Shown piece by piece: positions 18,828 through 28,049 of a stretch of DNA of 64,000 nt. Position 1 is the first letter of the stretch; each line of letters opens with the position of its first letter. Both the position numbers and the translations under genes were made by a program. Origin of the DNA: Xenococcus sp. MO_188.B8 (lineage in GTDB: Bacteria; Cyanobacteriota; Cyanobacteriia; Cyanobacteriales; Xenococcaceae); contig JASJDR010000006.1 of the NCBI GenBank assembly GCA_030065615.1, positions 1-64,000 on the forward strand, given 5' to 3'. The notes below the pieces were generated by a model, which worked only from the letters and a program-made list of their open reading frames with translations, searched no databases and was not told where the DNA came from.

Positions 18828-20906
18828 ATGAGTAAAAATAGCATTGAAAATGTTCGTAATGTGGCTATTGTGGGCCCTTATTCCAGCGGCAAAACGACAT
18901 TATTAGAAAGTATTTTATTTTTGACAGGAGCAATTAATCGCAAAGGCACAATTAAAGAGGGTAATACCGTAGGCGATAGTGCTCCCGAAGCCAGAGAGCG
19001 CAGCATGAGTGTCGAAGCCTCAGTTGCCAGTACCCAACACCAGGACATTAAATTCACTTTTTTGGATTGTCCTGGTTCTGTTGAATTAGTACAAGAAACC
19101 AATAATATTTTAGTCGGAGCAGGAGCCGCGATCGTCGTTTGTGAACCAGTAGCCCATCGAGTGTTAACCTTAGCTCCCTTATTTAAATTTTTAGATGATT
19201 GGGAGATTCCCCATTTAGTATTCATCAATAAAATGGATCGCTCTGCTGCTCACTATCGAGAAATCCTTGACGCTCTCAAAGCAGTTTCCTCCCGTCCTTT
19301 AGTCCCCCAACAATATCCCATTTTTCAAAAAGAGAGTTGTATTGGTTATATCGATTTAGTAACCGAACAAGCCTATCATTATCATGCGGGAAATCCTGCA
19401 GATCCTGTCCCCTTTCCCGAAGAACTAGCAGAAGAAGAACAATCTGCCCGTCATGAATTACTAGAAACCCTGGCAGATTTTGATGATCATTTACTAGAAG
19501 AGTTAATCGAAGATATTGAACCCCCCCAAGAAGAAATTCTTCAAGATTTAAAGCAAGAATTAAGTGCCGATTTGATTGTGCCTGTCTTCTTTGGCATGGC
19601 AGAAGCAGGATATGGAGTCAGACCTCTGTTGAATGCCTTAGTAGCAGAAGCTCCTGCGCCCAACATTACAGCAGAAAGAAGAGGGCTCAAAGCGAAAGCT
19701 GATGGCGATACTTTAGCCCAAATACTCAAAACCTATTACACTCCCCAGGGTGGCAGATTATCTCTAGCTAGGGTTTGGCAAGGTACTCTGACTGATGGTA
19801 TGACCCTTAATGATGTGCGGGTGAGTGGTGTCTATCGTCTGATGGGTAGTCAACAAGAACCGCTCCAAAAGGCGGGCGTAGGCGAAATTGTCGCCTTGGG
19901 AAGAATGGAAGGTATCCAAACTGGCGATACTTTAACTAGTTCTAGTGCCAAGGTCACTCCGCTCCCGAAAGCAGATGTTCTAGCTCCTGTCTATGCTTTG
20001 GCGATCGCGCCTGAAAATCGTCGTGACGAGGTGAAATTGAGTGGGGCAATTGGGAAATTAATCGAAGAAGACCCTTCTTTATATTGGGAACAACATGGTG
20101 ACACCCACGAAGTCATTCTCTGGGGACAAGGCGAAATCCATCTTCAGGTCTCTTTAGATCGGCTACGTCGCAAATACAATTTACCGATGACCACTGGTTT
20201 ACCCCAAGTTCCCTATAAAGAAACCATTCGTAAAGCTACGACTTCCCACGGTCGTTACAAACATCAAAGTGGAGGGCATGGCGCTTTTGGTGATGTCTAT
20301 CTCGACATTAAACCTTTATCTCGGGGAGAAGGCTACCATTTCCATCAAACTATTGTAGGTGGTGTGGTGCCAAAACAATATATTCCTGGGGTAGAAATGG
20401 GAGTGCGAGAATATTTAGCTCATGGTCCTTTGGGTTTTCCTGTTGTCGATGTGGATGTTACTCTCACCGATGGCTCTTACCATTCGGTAGATAGTTCGGA
20501 ACAAGCTTTCAAGCAAGCAGCACGCATTGCCATGACTGATGGCATGCGCCAATGCAAACCTGTACTTTTAGAACCTTTGTTATCGATTAAAGTCTCGGCT
20601 CCTTCGGAGTTTACTTCCAAAGTATTGACCTTAGTATCGGGTCGTCGAGGACAAATTCTTGGTTACGAGCATGTCGAAGGTTGGAAAGGTTGGGATCATG
20701 TGTCTGCTTTTTTACCCCAAGCCGAAATGCATAACTTTATTATCGAACTGCGATCGCTTACTTTAGGAGTGGGATTTTTCCAATGGAAATACGATCACTT
20801 ACAGGAAGTTCCCGAAAAATTAGCCAACAATATCTTAGCTACTGTTGCTAGTGATGGTGATGGGAATAATAGTAAAGGTAATAGTAACAGTAATGGCAGG
20901 GGTTAA
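18828..20906 (+). CDS. Elongation factor G-like translational GTPase
   Basis: 692 residues from ATG 18828; an upstream in-frame ATG (18771) exists, but the GGGGG 12-16 bases upstream of 18828 and the sequence M-S-K-N-S-I-E-N-V-R favour the later start. Domains follow EF-G: G1 is G-P-Y-S-S-G-K-T-T-L, G4 is N-K-M-D, and domains II-V continue to the end. G3 reads L-D-C-P-G-S-V-E, where canonical EF-G has D-T-P-G-H-V-D; the catalytic His is a Ser. The C-terminus adds an Asn/Ser/Gly tail. It is the divergent EF-G-like paralogue of cyanobacteria, not the main factor. A terminator follows. Confidence 0.88.
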   Translation: MSKNSIENVRNVAIVGPYSSGKTTLLESILFLTGAINRKGTIKEGNTVGDSAPEARERSMSVEASVASTQHQDIKFTFLDCPGSVELVQETNNILVGAGAAIVVCEPVAHRVLTLAPLFKFLDDWEIPHLVFINKMDRSAAHYREILDALKAVSSRPLVPQQYPIFQKESCIGYIDLVTEQAYHYHAGNPADPVPFPEELAEEEQSARHELLETLADFDDHLLEELIEDIEPPQEEILQDLKQELSADLIVPVFFGMAEAGYGVRPLLNALVAEAPAPNITAERRGLKAKADGDTLAQILKTYYTPQGGRLSLARVWQGTLTDGMTLNDVRVSGVYRLMGSQQEPLQKAGVGEIVALGRMEGIQTGDTLTSSSAKVTPLPKADVLAPVYALAIAPENRRDEVKLSGAIGKLIEEDPSLYWEQHGDTHEVILWGQGEIHLQVSLDRLRRKYNLPMTTGLPQVPYKETIRKATTSHGRYKHQSGGHGAFGDVYLDIKPLSRGEGYHFHQTIVGGVVPKQYIPGVEMGVREYLAHGPLGFPVVDVDVTLTDGSYHSVDSSEQAFKQAARIAMTDGMRQCKPVLLEPLLSIKVSAPSEFTSKVLTLVSGRRGQILGYEHVEGWKGWDHVSAFLPQAEMHNFIIELRSLTLGVGFFQWKYDHLQEVPEKLANNILATVASDGDGNNSKGNSNSNGRG

Positions 20907-20946
20907 TTTCTAGAATGACTTGTAGTTGATCTCAAAATTACTTTAA

Positions 20947-20970
20947 ATCCCTCTTCCTAGAGGGATTTTT
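20947..20970 (+). terminator. Rho-independent terminator after the EF-G-like gene
   Basis: AATCCCTC and GAGGGATT flank a short loop and run into TTTTT (20966-20970). It lies 40 bp after the stop codon and separates this gene from the convergent transporter gene. Confidence 0.8.
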
Positions 20971-21024
20971 AAGATCAAAACTATAAGATGTAAGACTTAG
21001 CAAAATTGAGATTGAAATTTACAA

Positions 21025-21918
21025 TCAAGAATAGATCAATAACCACAAAATAATAGGAATCGAGATAAAACTAAGTAATGTAGAAGTGACAATGACTCGG
21101 GCTGTGAAATCTTTATCTCCCCCAAATTCACTGACCAAAACCAAAGAACTAACTGCTGTTGGCATGGCACTTTGTAGCACTAATACCTGAAGATCTAAAC
21201 CTGTCAGATGTAAAAAATTTCCCACACCATAGGCAATACTAGGGGCAATTAATAAACGAATACTCGCAGCTAATAATTCCGAAAATTTTAATTCAAAACG
21301 AGTTCTAGCTATTTGCATTCCTAATAAAATTAACGCGATGGGAATTGCCGCTGCTCCTACTTTTTGAATTCCGAGATCTAACTTAAAAGGAACATCACCT
21401 GAAAATATCCGCAGAGTTATACCTAATAATAATGCCCAGATTAAAGGCAGTTTCAGAATTAACTTTAATCCAGAGATAATATCTTGCTCTTTGAGAATAG
21501 CAGGGCCAAAACAATACATTACAATGCTAGAACCTAACATATAAATTACTGCTCTTGTTAACCCTCCTGTTCCTAAAGCAAAACTTACGACAGATAACCC
21601 CATATTTCCATTATTAGGAAATAGAGAAGTGGCAACCAACGTCGTTCGTGAGCATCGAGAAAAATATTTAATATTACTAAGCAACCTTATAGTTAAATAA
21701 AGAATGCTAGAGGTCATCGCAAAACCTGCTAGTAAAGCAAAAGAACTGGCTACAGATAGATTATTGCGGGACAAACTATCGATAATCAATGCTGGCGTTA
21801 ATACATAAAGAGTCAATTGGGAAAGAGTTTGTTGTTGTAGGGGTAAACTCCGACCAGCGATTAAACCAATTAAAATAATCAAGCCTATAGGCAAGATCGC
21901 AGAGGTTAAATATATCAT
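21025..21918 (-). CDS. AEC family transporter
   Basis: 297 residues, almost all hydrophobic, with about ten membrane segments in two similar halves. The conserved N-N-G-N-M-G-L-S-V motif near residue 104 and S-A-M-P-T-A-V-S-S-L in the second half are typical of the auxin-efflux-carrier/malonate permease family. Bacterial members move organic acids or unknown solutes. It is divergent from the PHP gene with a 169-bp gap. Confidence 0.88.
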   Translation of the reverse strand: MIYLTSAILPIGLIILIGLIAGRSLPLQQQTLSQLTLYVLTPALIIDSLSRNNLSVASSFALLAGFAMTSSILYLTIRLLSNIKYFSRCSRTTLVATSLFPNNGNMGLSVVSFALGTGGLTRAVIYMLGSSIVMYCFGPAILKEQDIISGLKLILKLPLIWALLLGITLRIFSGDVPFKLDLGIQKVGAAAIPIALILLGMQIARTRFELKFSELLAASIRLLIAPSIAYGVGNFLHLTGLDLQVLVLQSAMPTAVSSLVLVSEFGGDKDFTARVIVTSTLLSFISIPIILWLLIYS

Positions 21919-22087
21919 AAGCTGTATGCTAAACTGAATAAAATAAAAAAAATTTACAATCTGTTATAAATAGAGAATGTTCAACTCACAGCCATTTAAT
22001 ATGCAATTTTGTTACGTAGTTCGTCACAATTGATTTGTTATGTTGTTCGTAACTATTGAGTAGTAACGTCGATTAGTCCGAAAACTT

Positions 22088-22783
22088 ATGGTTGTCACAA
22101 CCCCTGCTGCAAAAGCAATAGCCCAAGATAGTCTGCGACTGCAAAAAGTTTGGCAGACTGTTCATAGTAATAGTTGTCCTACGGTATACAATTTCCATCT
22201 GCATACTACTGCTTCTGATGGGAGATTAACTCCCTTAGAGATTGTAGATCAAGCTTTGGAATTTGGACTCAAAGGTCTGGCAATTACAGATCATCATTCA
22301 GTTAATGGTTATCGAAAAGCCCAAGCATATCTAAACGAGATTCAAGAACAAAACCCTCGCAGTGATTTATTTTCTCTTTGGACAGGTACTGAAATTACCT
22401 CTAATTTGCAAGGAATCACTGTTCATATTTTGGCTTATGCTTTCAATCCACAACATCCCGCGATTACACCTTATTTACAATCGATCGCTCCTTTAGGAAA
22501 AGAAAGTCAAGCCGAAACCGTAATCAATAGTATTCATCAAGCAGGTGGTTTGGCAATTTTAGCTCATCCTTTTCGTTATCGTCGTCCCGCCAAAGAGTTA
22601 ATTCCGCTGACTGCTTATTTAGGTATTGATGGAATTGAAGCTTATTATTCCTATAGTAAGACTAATCCTTGGCAAACTAGTCCTCATCAAACAGAAGAAG
22701 GTTTAGAATTAGCTTTTAAATATAATCTCCATACGTCTTGCGGTACCGATACTCATGGGACTAATATCTTGCTGCGACTTTAA
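22088..22783 (+). CDS. PHP domain protein (putative metal-dependent phosphoesterase)
   Basis: 231 residues. Motif 1 is Y-N-F-H-L-H-T-T-A-S-D-G, motif 2 is A-I-T-D-H-H, motif 3 includes G-L-A-I-L-A-H-P-F, and motif 4 is S-C-G-T-D-T-H-G. These give the His/Asp ligands of a tri-metal site as in YciV/TrpH-type phosphatases that act on nucleotide or oligonucleotide phosphates. The substrate is not known. GC-rich repeat DNA starts about 30 bp after the stop. Confidence 0.87.
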   Translation: MVVTTPAAKAIAQDSLRLQKVWQTVHSNSCPTVYNFHLHTTASDGRLTPLEIVDQALEFGLKGLAITDHHSVNGYRKAQAYLNEIQEQNPRSDLFSLWTGTEITSNLQGITVHILAYAFNPQHPAITPYLQSIAPLGKESQAETVINSIHQAGGLAILAHPFRYRRPAKELIPLTAYLGIDGIEAYYSYSKTNPWQTSPHQTEEGLELAFKYNLHTSCGTDTHGTNILLRL

Positions 22784-22814
22784 TTTAACAAGGAAAAAAA
22801 GAAAAGTCAGTAGA

Positions 22815-22926
22815 GACTTTGCCCTAAAGGATTTCCTAAAGGATACCGCTGCCCTAAAGTACTAGCTTCCCGTCGCGCACGGGGCGTACAAGCTTTCGAG
22901 GAAACCTCGAAAGACAGCCCCTCACC
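22815..22926. repeat. GC-rich modular palindromic element (copy C)
   Basis: Short element between the PHP and HAD genes. It has a perfect hairpin CTTTCGAGG-AAA-CCTCGAAAG (22893-22913) and CCCGT-CGCGC-ACGGG (22869-22883). The words CCTAAAGGATACCGCT and ACTAGCTTCCCGTCGCGCA are shared, nearly exactly, with the elements at 24057 and 30780. Confidence 0.75.
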
Positions 22927-22953
22927 AAGAGAAGTCAAAAGTGCTCTCATCTT

Positions 22954-23709
22954 CTACCCATTCTCTATAATTTGTTGAAGATAATTAATATCTAAATATG
23001 TTGTGTGGGGAGTTTTTCCTTGGATAATATTTAAAGGAGATTCTGCTTCTCCAATCTGATTAACAACTAGAATGGCATCGTTAAAGTCTTGATTTTTGGT
23101 GTATTCATTGACAGTTACAATGGTTTTCAAATTGGCTTGGGTAGCAGCCTGTAAACCATGAGCCGTATCTTCAAATACTAAGCAATGTTCTGGTGCAATA
23201 TTCATCTGGTCTAAAACATAGTGATAAATATCTGGTGCCGGTTTTTTATTGGCTACTATATCTCCGGCTCCAATAACTTCAAACCAGGAAGAATCTAGAG
23301 TCGTTTCCAGTAATGCTTTCGCATTTGGGAAACTACTGGTGGTCGCGATCGCTAAACGAATTCCCCTCGCTCTAGCCTCTAAAATAAGTCTTTTAACCCC
23401 AGGACGCAAAGGAATCGCACCCTGTTGTAATAGCGATCGATAATATTGACTCTTGAGCTGGTGCGTCTGGACAATAAATTCTGCAAGATCCTCAGTTTGC
23501 CAATCTGGTTGATATTTTTCGAGATAAAACTTCAGTCTTTCTTGGCCACCTGCGATCGCGAGTAACTCCCCATAGAGCTCGATTGACCAATGCCAATCTA
23601 AACCTATCTGGGAAAAGGCATGATTAAACGCGATACGATGACCATCCCGTTCCGTATCGGCTAAAGTACCATCAACATCAAAAATTAAAACTTTTAATTG
23701 ATCACTCAT
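22954..23709 (-). CDS. HAD-family hydrolase, CbbY-like
   Basis: 251 residues. Motif I is I-F-D-V-D-G-T-L-A-D-T-E with the nucleophile and general-acid Asp. Motif II is A-I-A-T-T-S-S near residue 128. Motif III and IV appear as K-P-A-P-D-I-Y and C-L-V-F-E-D-T-A-H-G. A helical cap sits between motifs I and II. This is the beta-phosphoglucomutase/CbbY subgroup; in photosynthetic organisms CbbY removes inhibitory xylulose-1,5-bisphosphate. That specific role is inferred from family resemblance only. Confidence 0.87.
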   Translation of the reverse strand: MSDQLKVLIFDVDGTLADTERDGHRIAFNHAFSQIGLDWHWSIELYGELLAIAGGQERLKFYLEKYQPDWQTEDLAEFIVQTHQLKSQYYRSLLQQGAIPLRPGVKRLILEARARGIRLAIATTSSFPNAKALLETTLDSSWFEVIGAGDIVANKKPAPDIYHYVLDQMNIAPEHCLVFEDTAHGLQAATQANLKTIVTVNEYTKNQDFNDAILVVNQIGEAESPLNIIQGKTPHTTYLDINYLQQIIENG

Positions 23710-23949
23710 TCAATCTTTTCTGATAACTCAAGTTTATTTACTTATTTTCTGTACTGCAAAATATATCACTGAAAGATTCTCTATGGAGTTACAAAAGCAC
23801 TAGCAATCTCAATAAATTTTTCTTGATAAATTGTATATTTAGATACTAATTATATTTTTTTTGTCAATACTAATTGTTAAAACAGAGAAGATTTATTACT
23901 TTTCTTTACAGAAGATAACAAAAGTTATACTCTTTGCTTACTTAAAATT

Positions 23950-24718
23950 ATGGGACTAATTAAAGGTGTTCAGATTCGTACCCTGGAATCTATCCAAGGG
24001 GGAATGATGGAATTTTATCCCCCTCAATCTAGCAATGAAAATATGGTAGTCACGACTCGCGCGTTCCCTTGCTCGGTCGGCGTTCCCTGTCTTGGTGCGC
24101 GACGCGAAGCTAGTCCTTTAGGGCGTCTCTTGGTCAGCATTCCCTTGCGTCTTACGCCGCCCTAAAGGATACCGCTCCGCATAACGCGGGGTCTGACCGC
24201 TTCCTTAGCTGCTTACAAAGCAGCAGGGTCGCACCGCTTGCCCAGAACACGAAGCTGGGCTTGTCCCCAGAACACGGAGCTGGGTAAACAGATCGGTGCT
24301 CTGGATAAACGGATTGAAAATTCCGCGGGTTCCGACCACTGTCGGCGGCGCGGGATCGCTCGTCAAAATACCAGCCAATGCTGTTGATGATTTATTCGTT
24401 CATCGACATCAAACAGACCAGTTGTTAGTCGTCAAAGGTAGTTGTGTTTTAGTGGTTTTGTATAACAGACAATATCAATATGTTCCTTTAAGCGCTAACG
24501 TCCCCCAAGTCGTCACTATCCCACCAAAAATTCTTTATGGAGCCATTAATCCTAATAATGAAGATTGTTTGTTAGTTAATGCTGTATTGCGTCACGGCGA
24601 ACCTCAAGAAAAAGATTATCAGCCCGTAAGAAAGCCCTTTGAATATCAGATAGGCGAAGCAAAATTAAGCTTACAAAATCTGGAGACAAAAGCTTCGATG
24701 CTCGCTTTATATTCTTAA
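23950..24718 (+). pseudogene. RmlC-like cupin gene split by a GC-rich repeat
   Basis: The N-terminal part, M-G-L-I-K-G-V-Q-I-R-T-L-E-S-I-Q-G-G, runs from 23950 to about 24050 and then enters repeat DNA and stops at 24163-24165. The C-terminal cupin part resumes near 24296 (L-W-I-N-G-L-K-I-P-R-V-P) and continues with V-H-R-H-Q-T-D-Q-L-L-V-V-K-G, V-T-I-P-P-K-I-L-Y-G-A and a normal end at 24718. The two halves are in different frames. A GTG at 24296 could allow the second half (140 codons) to be made alone, but its ribosome site is poor. Confidence 0.75.
24057..24285. repeat. GC-rich modular palindromic element (copy B)
   Basis: The element interrupts the cupin gene. Its middle part (about 24134-24212) is the reverse complement of blocks in the element at 30780, including GACCCCGCGTTATGCG and TATCCTTTAGGGCGGCG. 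Hairpin modules inside include TGCTT-ACA-AAGCA and two direct copies of CCCAGAACACGAAGCTGGG (one differs by one base). It also has GGGTCGCACCGC, shared with copy A. Confidence 0.8.
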
Positions 24719-25338
24719 AATTTGGCTGCAAAAGCCATAAAGGTAAAACTCTTGTCTTACTGTGTCTTTAGTCGGCGTGGGAGTAAATCAGCACAGTATT
24801 CAAGAAATACTCTAAAACATTTACCTCATACCGAATCTGATTTAGATACCCCACTTAAAAATTAGACAAGACAGAGGACAGAAGGATTTTATCAGGAACA
24901 AAGAAAAAGGGGTTTTGAGATGCGGATTTGGTATAAGACAGGTTAAACATTATTGCTACATTTATAGCGCTACGCGCAAGTCAAAAGTCAAAAGTCAAAA
25001 GTCAAAAGTTGACCAGAACAGGTTTTCAGCTCATACCAATGTCCTAACCTGAGTGCGTAGTGCTATACTATTGCTCCGTCTTTACGCCGAGGTACTGTCA
25101 AGGTAGAAATGAGGAATAGAAGTATGCAGGGGAGCAGGGAGCATGGGGAAAAATTTATTCCTCAAAACAAAGTTGACGCTCTACCAGGCGCAGGCAGTGC
25201 GCTTCCCCCTTTCCCCAAAACAATTACAAAAACTAAAGGTTTCAAACTAGAAGCGGTTTAACTTTTTCCCTTATCCTACTAATCAATAGATAGGCTGATT
25301 CGAGAATTACTGCTAGGTAATTTATTGGGCACTGCTCC
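24719..25338. repeat. Non-coding gap with heptamer repeat
   Basis: No gene was seen. Four exact tandem copies of GTCAAAA occupy 24980-25007, a heptameric short tandem repeat typical of cyanobacteria. TAGCGCTACGCGC at 24965 resembles the GGCGCTACGCG part of the 25-bp hairpin repeat. The rest is unremarkable. Confidence 0.6.
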
Positions 25339-27375
25339 TTAAACGACAGCAGCACTATTTTCAAACCCCCAACGACCGACAAGGCCATCATCTAGGTCGA
25401 CAAAATAGAGATTCTCATCAGGACCTTGAGTTATTTGTACTACATTCTGCATTCCGGTGGCAAAAGTATCTACTGATGCAATAACGCCACCCTCCCCAAA
25501 ACTGACATGACGGACAATTCCTTGACCGAGATCATTAAAGAATAAATCGCCTCGATATTGAGCCGGGAAAGCGTTACCACGATAAATATCACCGCCGACA
25601 ATTGCGTTAATATTATCAGCACCATGACTTAAAGCCAAAATCGCTGGGGTGGCTTCTCCTCCACTAGCGTAAAAAGCTTGAGCTTCTGGCAGAGATTCAT
25701 ATTCTGGTGTTCGAAGATTGTTCCCATTGCCCCCTTCATAATAGGGCCAACCAAAATTAGCTCCTGGTGCACCAAAATTGATTTCTTCCCAACTAAACCA
25801 ACCCACATCGCCAGTGTAGACGCCTCCTGTGACCTCGTCTACAGTAAAGCGGAACGGATTACGAAAACCATATTGATAAACCTTAGAGCGATTACTATTA
25901 GGATCGCCATCATAATAAGGATTACCTGGTAACCCAGCTCCTGTGAGAGGATCAATCCGCAAGATTTTTCCTGAAAGGGTATCGAGATCTTGAACGCGTA
26001 CCGTCCGAGGATCAACTTGATTAAAAGAAGTCCCATCTCCATTACTAAAATATAAAGCCCCATCAGGCCCAAATTCTACTGCTCCAGTCGAATGAGAGAC
26101 ACTATCTGCAGCAAGAAAATCAGGGGTTTTGTTCCGTATGCCCAGAGCTGCAGGTTCCTCAAAATTAGTGGTACTATCAACGAATCCATTGAAATTATCC
26201 CAAGTACTGTTGCGACCTACAATTACTTCTTCACTACCAGGAACAGCTGTAAAAGTATCCAAGTCAATGGTAATTCTACTGAGTCGCCCAGCACGATTTC
26301 CTTGTCCATCGGGACCAGCTAAACCACTATTATCGTTAACTTGAGGAGGATCGTAGGTATAGGCGGCATACAGATAGGGACTGCCATTTAAAAAGTCAGG
26401 ATGAATCGCAATATCTGACAAACCTCGATCCTGAAAGTCATTGACTTGAGCCGAGAGATCAATCACGGGAGTGGGGAGTACTTGACCATTACGAACAGCT
26501 TTGATCACTCCTCCTTTTTCGGCGACAAACATCGTGGCTCCATCAGGAGTCCAATCGATTGCTGTCGGTAGAACTAACCCAGTAACTACATCTTGCCGAA
26601 TCGGCTCTCCACTGGGTCTCCCGCCACTGGTAGAAGATGAGGGATTAGGACCGCCAATTTCAATAATGCCGCGGAATCGCGATTCGGTTCCTGAGACATC
26701 ATCCCATTGTCCCGTCGGACCAAAGTTAATGACGGCAAAGTCTTGACCCCCGTCCTGATCATTAGGCTCTCCTGGAGTCCAGTTAGTATAAGTCACTGGT
26801 TGGCCACTAATCCATCGATATTGACCTTCAGCTGGGGCATCGGTAAAACCTGTCCAAAATAGCTCATCAGCCCCAAAGTTTGCTTTGAGCCAGTCTTCTT
26901 CTGCCGCATCATTGATCGTCACGAGATTACCACCCAAATCTTCTGCTTGTTTTTGGGCTGCTCCCCAGGTTAAGTTTGGGTCAGTCAATAAATACTGGTT
27001 GCCATTATAAACCAAGGCTCCAGGTACTATGTCATTATCTTCAATCGTAATCAAGGCCGTTCGCGGTGCAAGTAAACTTGCCCCATTAGTAGCATTGTCG
27101 ATAGTAAAGCTAAAAGTTTCTGCCCCTTCTGAGATACTATCTTCGAGAATCGGGATTCTGATGGTTTTGCTGGTTTCCCCATCATTAAAAGTGGCTGTTC
27201 CCGTCACTGCTGTATAGTCGGAACCTGCGGTGGCGGAACCATTCACGCTGCGATAGTCTACGGTTACTACTCCATCACTACCCTGAGTTCTCACAATCGT
27301 GACTGCCACTGCTCTACCGCCTTCACCGGCCGTAATTTGAGTTGAGTTTGGTTCGAGGGAAATTCGTCCTTCCAT
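25339..27375 (-). CDS. Calx-beta / C-type lectin / sugar dehydrogenase-like protein
   Basis: 678 residues in three blocks. Residues 1-115 are a Calx-beta domain (Y-R-S-V-N-G-S-A-T-A-G-S-D-Y, I-P-I-L-E-D, I-T-I-E-D-N-D). About 125-250 are a C-type lectin domain (A-E-D-L-G-G-N-L-V-T-I, W-T-G-F-T-D, W-T-P-G-E-P-N-D, Q-W-D-D-V-S). About 262-675 are a GSDH/sorbosone-dehydrogenase-like beta-propeller (F-V-A-E-K-G-G-V-I, I-A-I-H-P-D-F, Y-Q-Y-G-F-R-N-P-F-R). No classical signal peptide, so type I or other export is possible. It lacks the C-terminal repeats of its neighbour at 28050 and is a diverged tandem paralogue. Confidence 0.88.
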   Translation of the reverse strand: MEGRISLEPNSTQITAGEGGRAVAVTIVRTQGSDGVVTVDYRSVNGSATAGSDYTAVTGTATFNDGETSKTIRIPILEDSISEGAETFSFTIDNATNGASLLAPRTALITIEDNDIVPGALVYNGNQYLLTDPNLTWGAAQKQAEDLGGNLVTINDAAEEDWLKANFGADELFWTGFTDAPAEGQYRWISGQPVTYTNWTPGEPNDQDGGQDFAVINFGPTGQWDDVSGTESRFRGIIEIGGPNPSSSTSGGRPSGEPIRQDVVTGLVLPTAIDWTPDGATMFVAEKGGVIKAVRNGQVLPTPVIDLSAQVNDFQDRGLSDIAIHPDFLNGSPYLYAAYTYDPPQVNDNSGLAGPDGQGNRAGRLSRITIDLDTFTAVPGSEEVIVGRNSTWDNFNGFVDSTTNFEEPAALGIRNKTPDFLAADSVSHSTGAVEFGPDGALYFSNGDGTSFNQVDPRTVRVQDLDTLSGKILRIDPLTGAGLPGNPYYDGDPNSNRSKVYQYGFRNPFRFTVDEVTGGVYTGDVGWFSWEEINFGAPGANFGWPYYEGGNGNNLRTPEYESLPEAQAFYASGGEATPAILALSHGADNINAIVGGDIYRGNAFPAQYRGDLFFNDLGQGIVRHVSFGEGGVIASVDTFATGMQNVVQITQGPDENLYFVDLDDGLVGRWGFENSAAVV

Positions 27376-27551
27376 AGTTTAGTTCTTTGCTGTCAGTGAA
27401 TATACGTAAGTGATCATACGTAGTATTGCATACAATTTATAATATATAGCCTTCGTTTAACTTACTAGGCGTAAATTTTGTTTTCCTTTAACCTTTCTCC
27501 TTGAACCTTAAAAATTACCAGAACTATAGTTTTCAAACTAGGCACGAGTTA

Positions 27552-27912
27552 TTAGACTTTGGCTTCAAAGGCAATGCCTTCTTCGAGCAAGTTAGGAAAG
27601 TTGGCTCGAGTATTTTGACCGCTGACTTTCTGGTTCTCTTGCATAGAGATAAGTACCCAGTAAATTACTTTTTTAGAAGCGATTTAAACGTATTAAATCA
27701 TCTCCTGGTTGAGCCGCTACGTTAAATGCTATCTTTTCTTCGATAAAATTGGGGAAGTTCAACCGAATCTTTTGGCTTTCTGGTTCTCCTGTATAGAGAT
27801 AAGTACCAGAGCGAGCGCTATTTTGGAAGCGATGAAGAGAAATGTTGAGCTCAGCACTGTCAATGACATTTTCAAACCCCCAACGAACGACAAATTCATC
27901 ATCTAGGAGCGA
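27552..27912 (-). pseudogene. Decayed C-terminus of a third GSDH-lectin paralogue
   Basis: On the minus strand this stretch reads V-V-R-W-G-F-E-N, then H-R-F-Q-N-S-A-R-S-G-T-Y-L-Y, P-N-F-I-E-E-K-I-A-F-N-V, then an in-frame TAA after L-N-R-F, and after a frame change A-N-F-P-N-L-L-E-E-G-I-A-F-E-A-K-V and a stop. These match the propeller end and the R-F-Q-N-S repeats of the 829-residue protein upstream. It has at least one stop and one frameshift. It lies between the two intact paralogues and is best read as the remains of a third copy or a recombination scar. Confidence 0.85.
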
Positions 27913-27970
27913 TCAACTTTTCTTAAAGAGATTCTTGTCAAGATCCTGATCTCAATTCTGAGTCATAAAA

Positions 27971-28016
27971 TTAGCCAAGAAATTATTTCTTGGCTAATAT
28001 CTTATTTCTTGGCTAA
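27971..28016 (-). terminator. Perfect 12-bp hairpin after the 829-residue gene
   Basis: TTAGCCAAGAAA (27971-27982), a 3-base loop, and TTTCTTGGCTAA (27986-27997) form a perfect stem. A second copy of the right arm lies at 28005-28016, so two alternative hairpins can form. The position 34 bp after the stop of the minus-strand gene suggests a transcription end or mRNA 3' stabiliser, though the T run is short. Confidence 0.55.
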
Positions 28017-28049
28017 AACCTCAAGTTTATCTGATAGAAATTTTGCAGA

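Noticed and set aside
24980-25007. Direct repeats (GTCAAAA) considered as a CRISPR array
   Set aside because: Seven-base units with no spacers; this is a heptameric tandem repeat.
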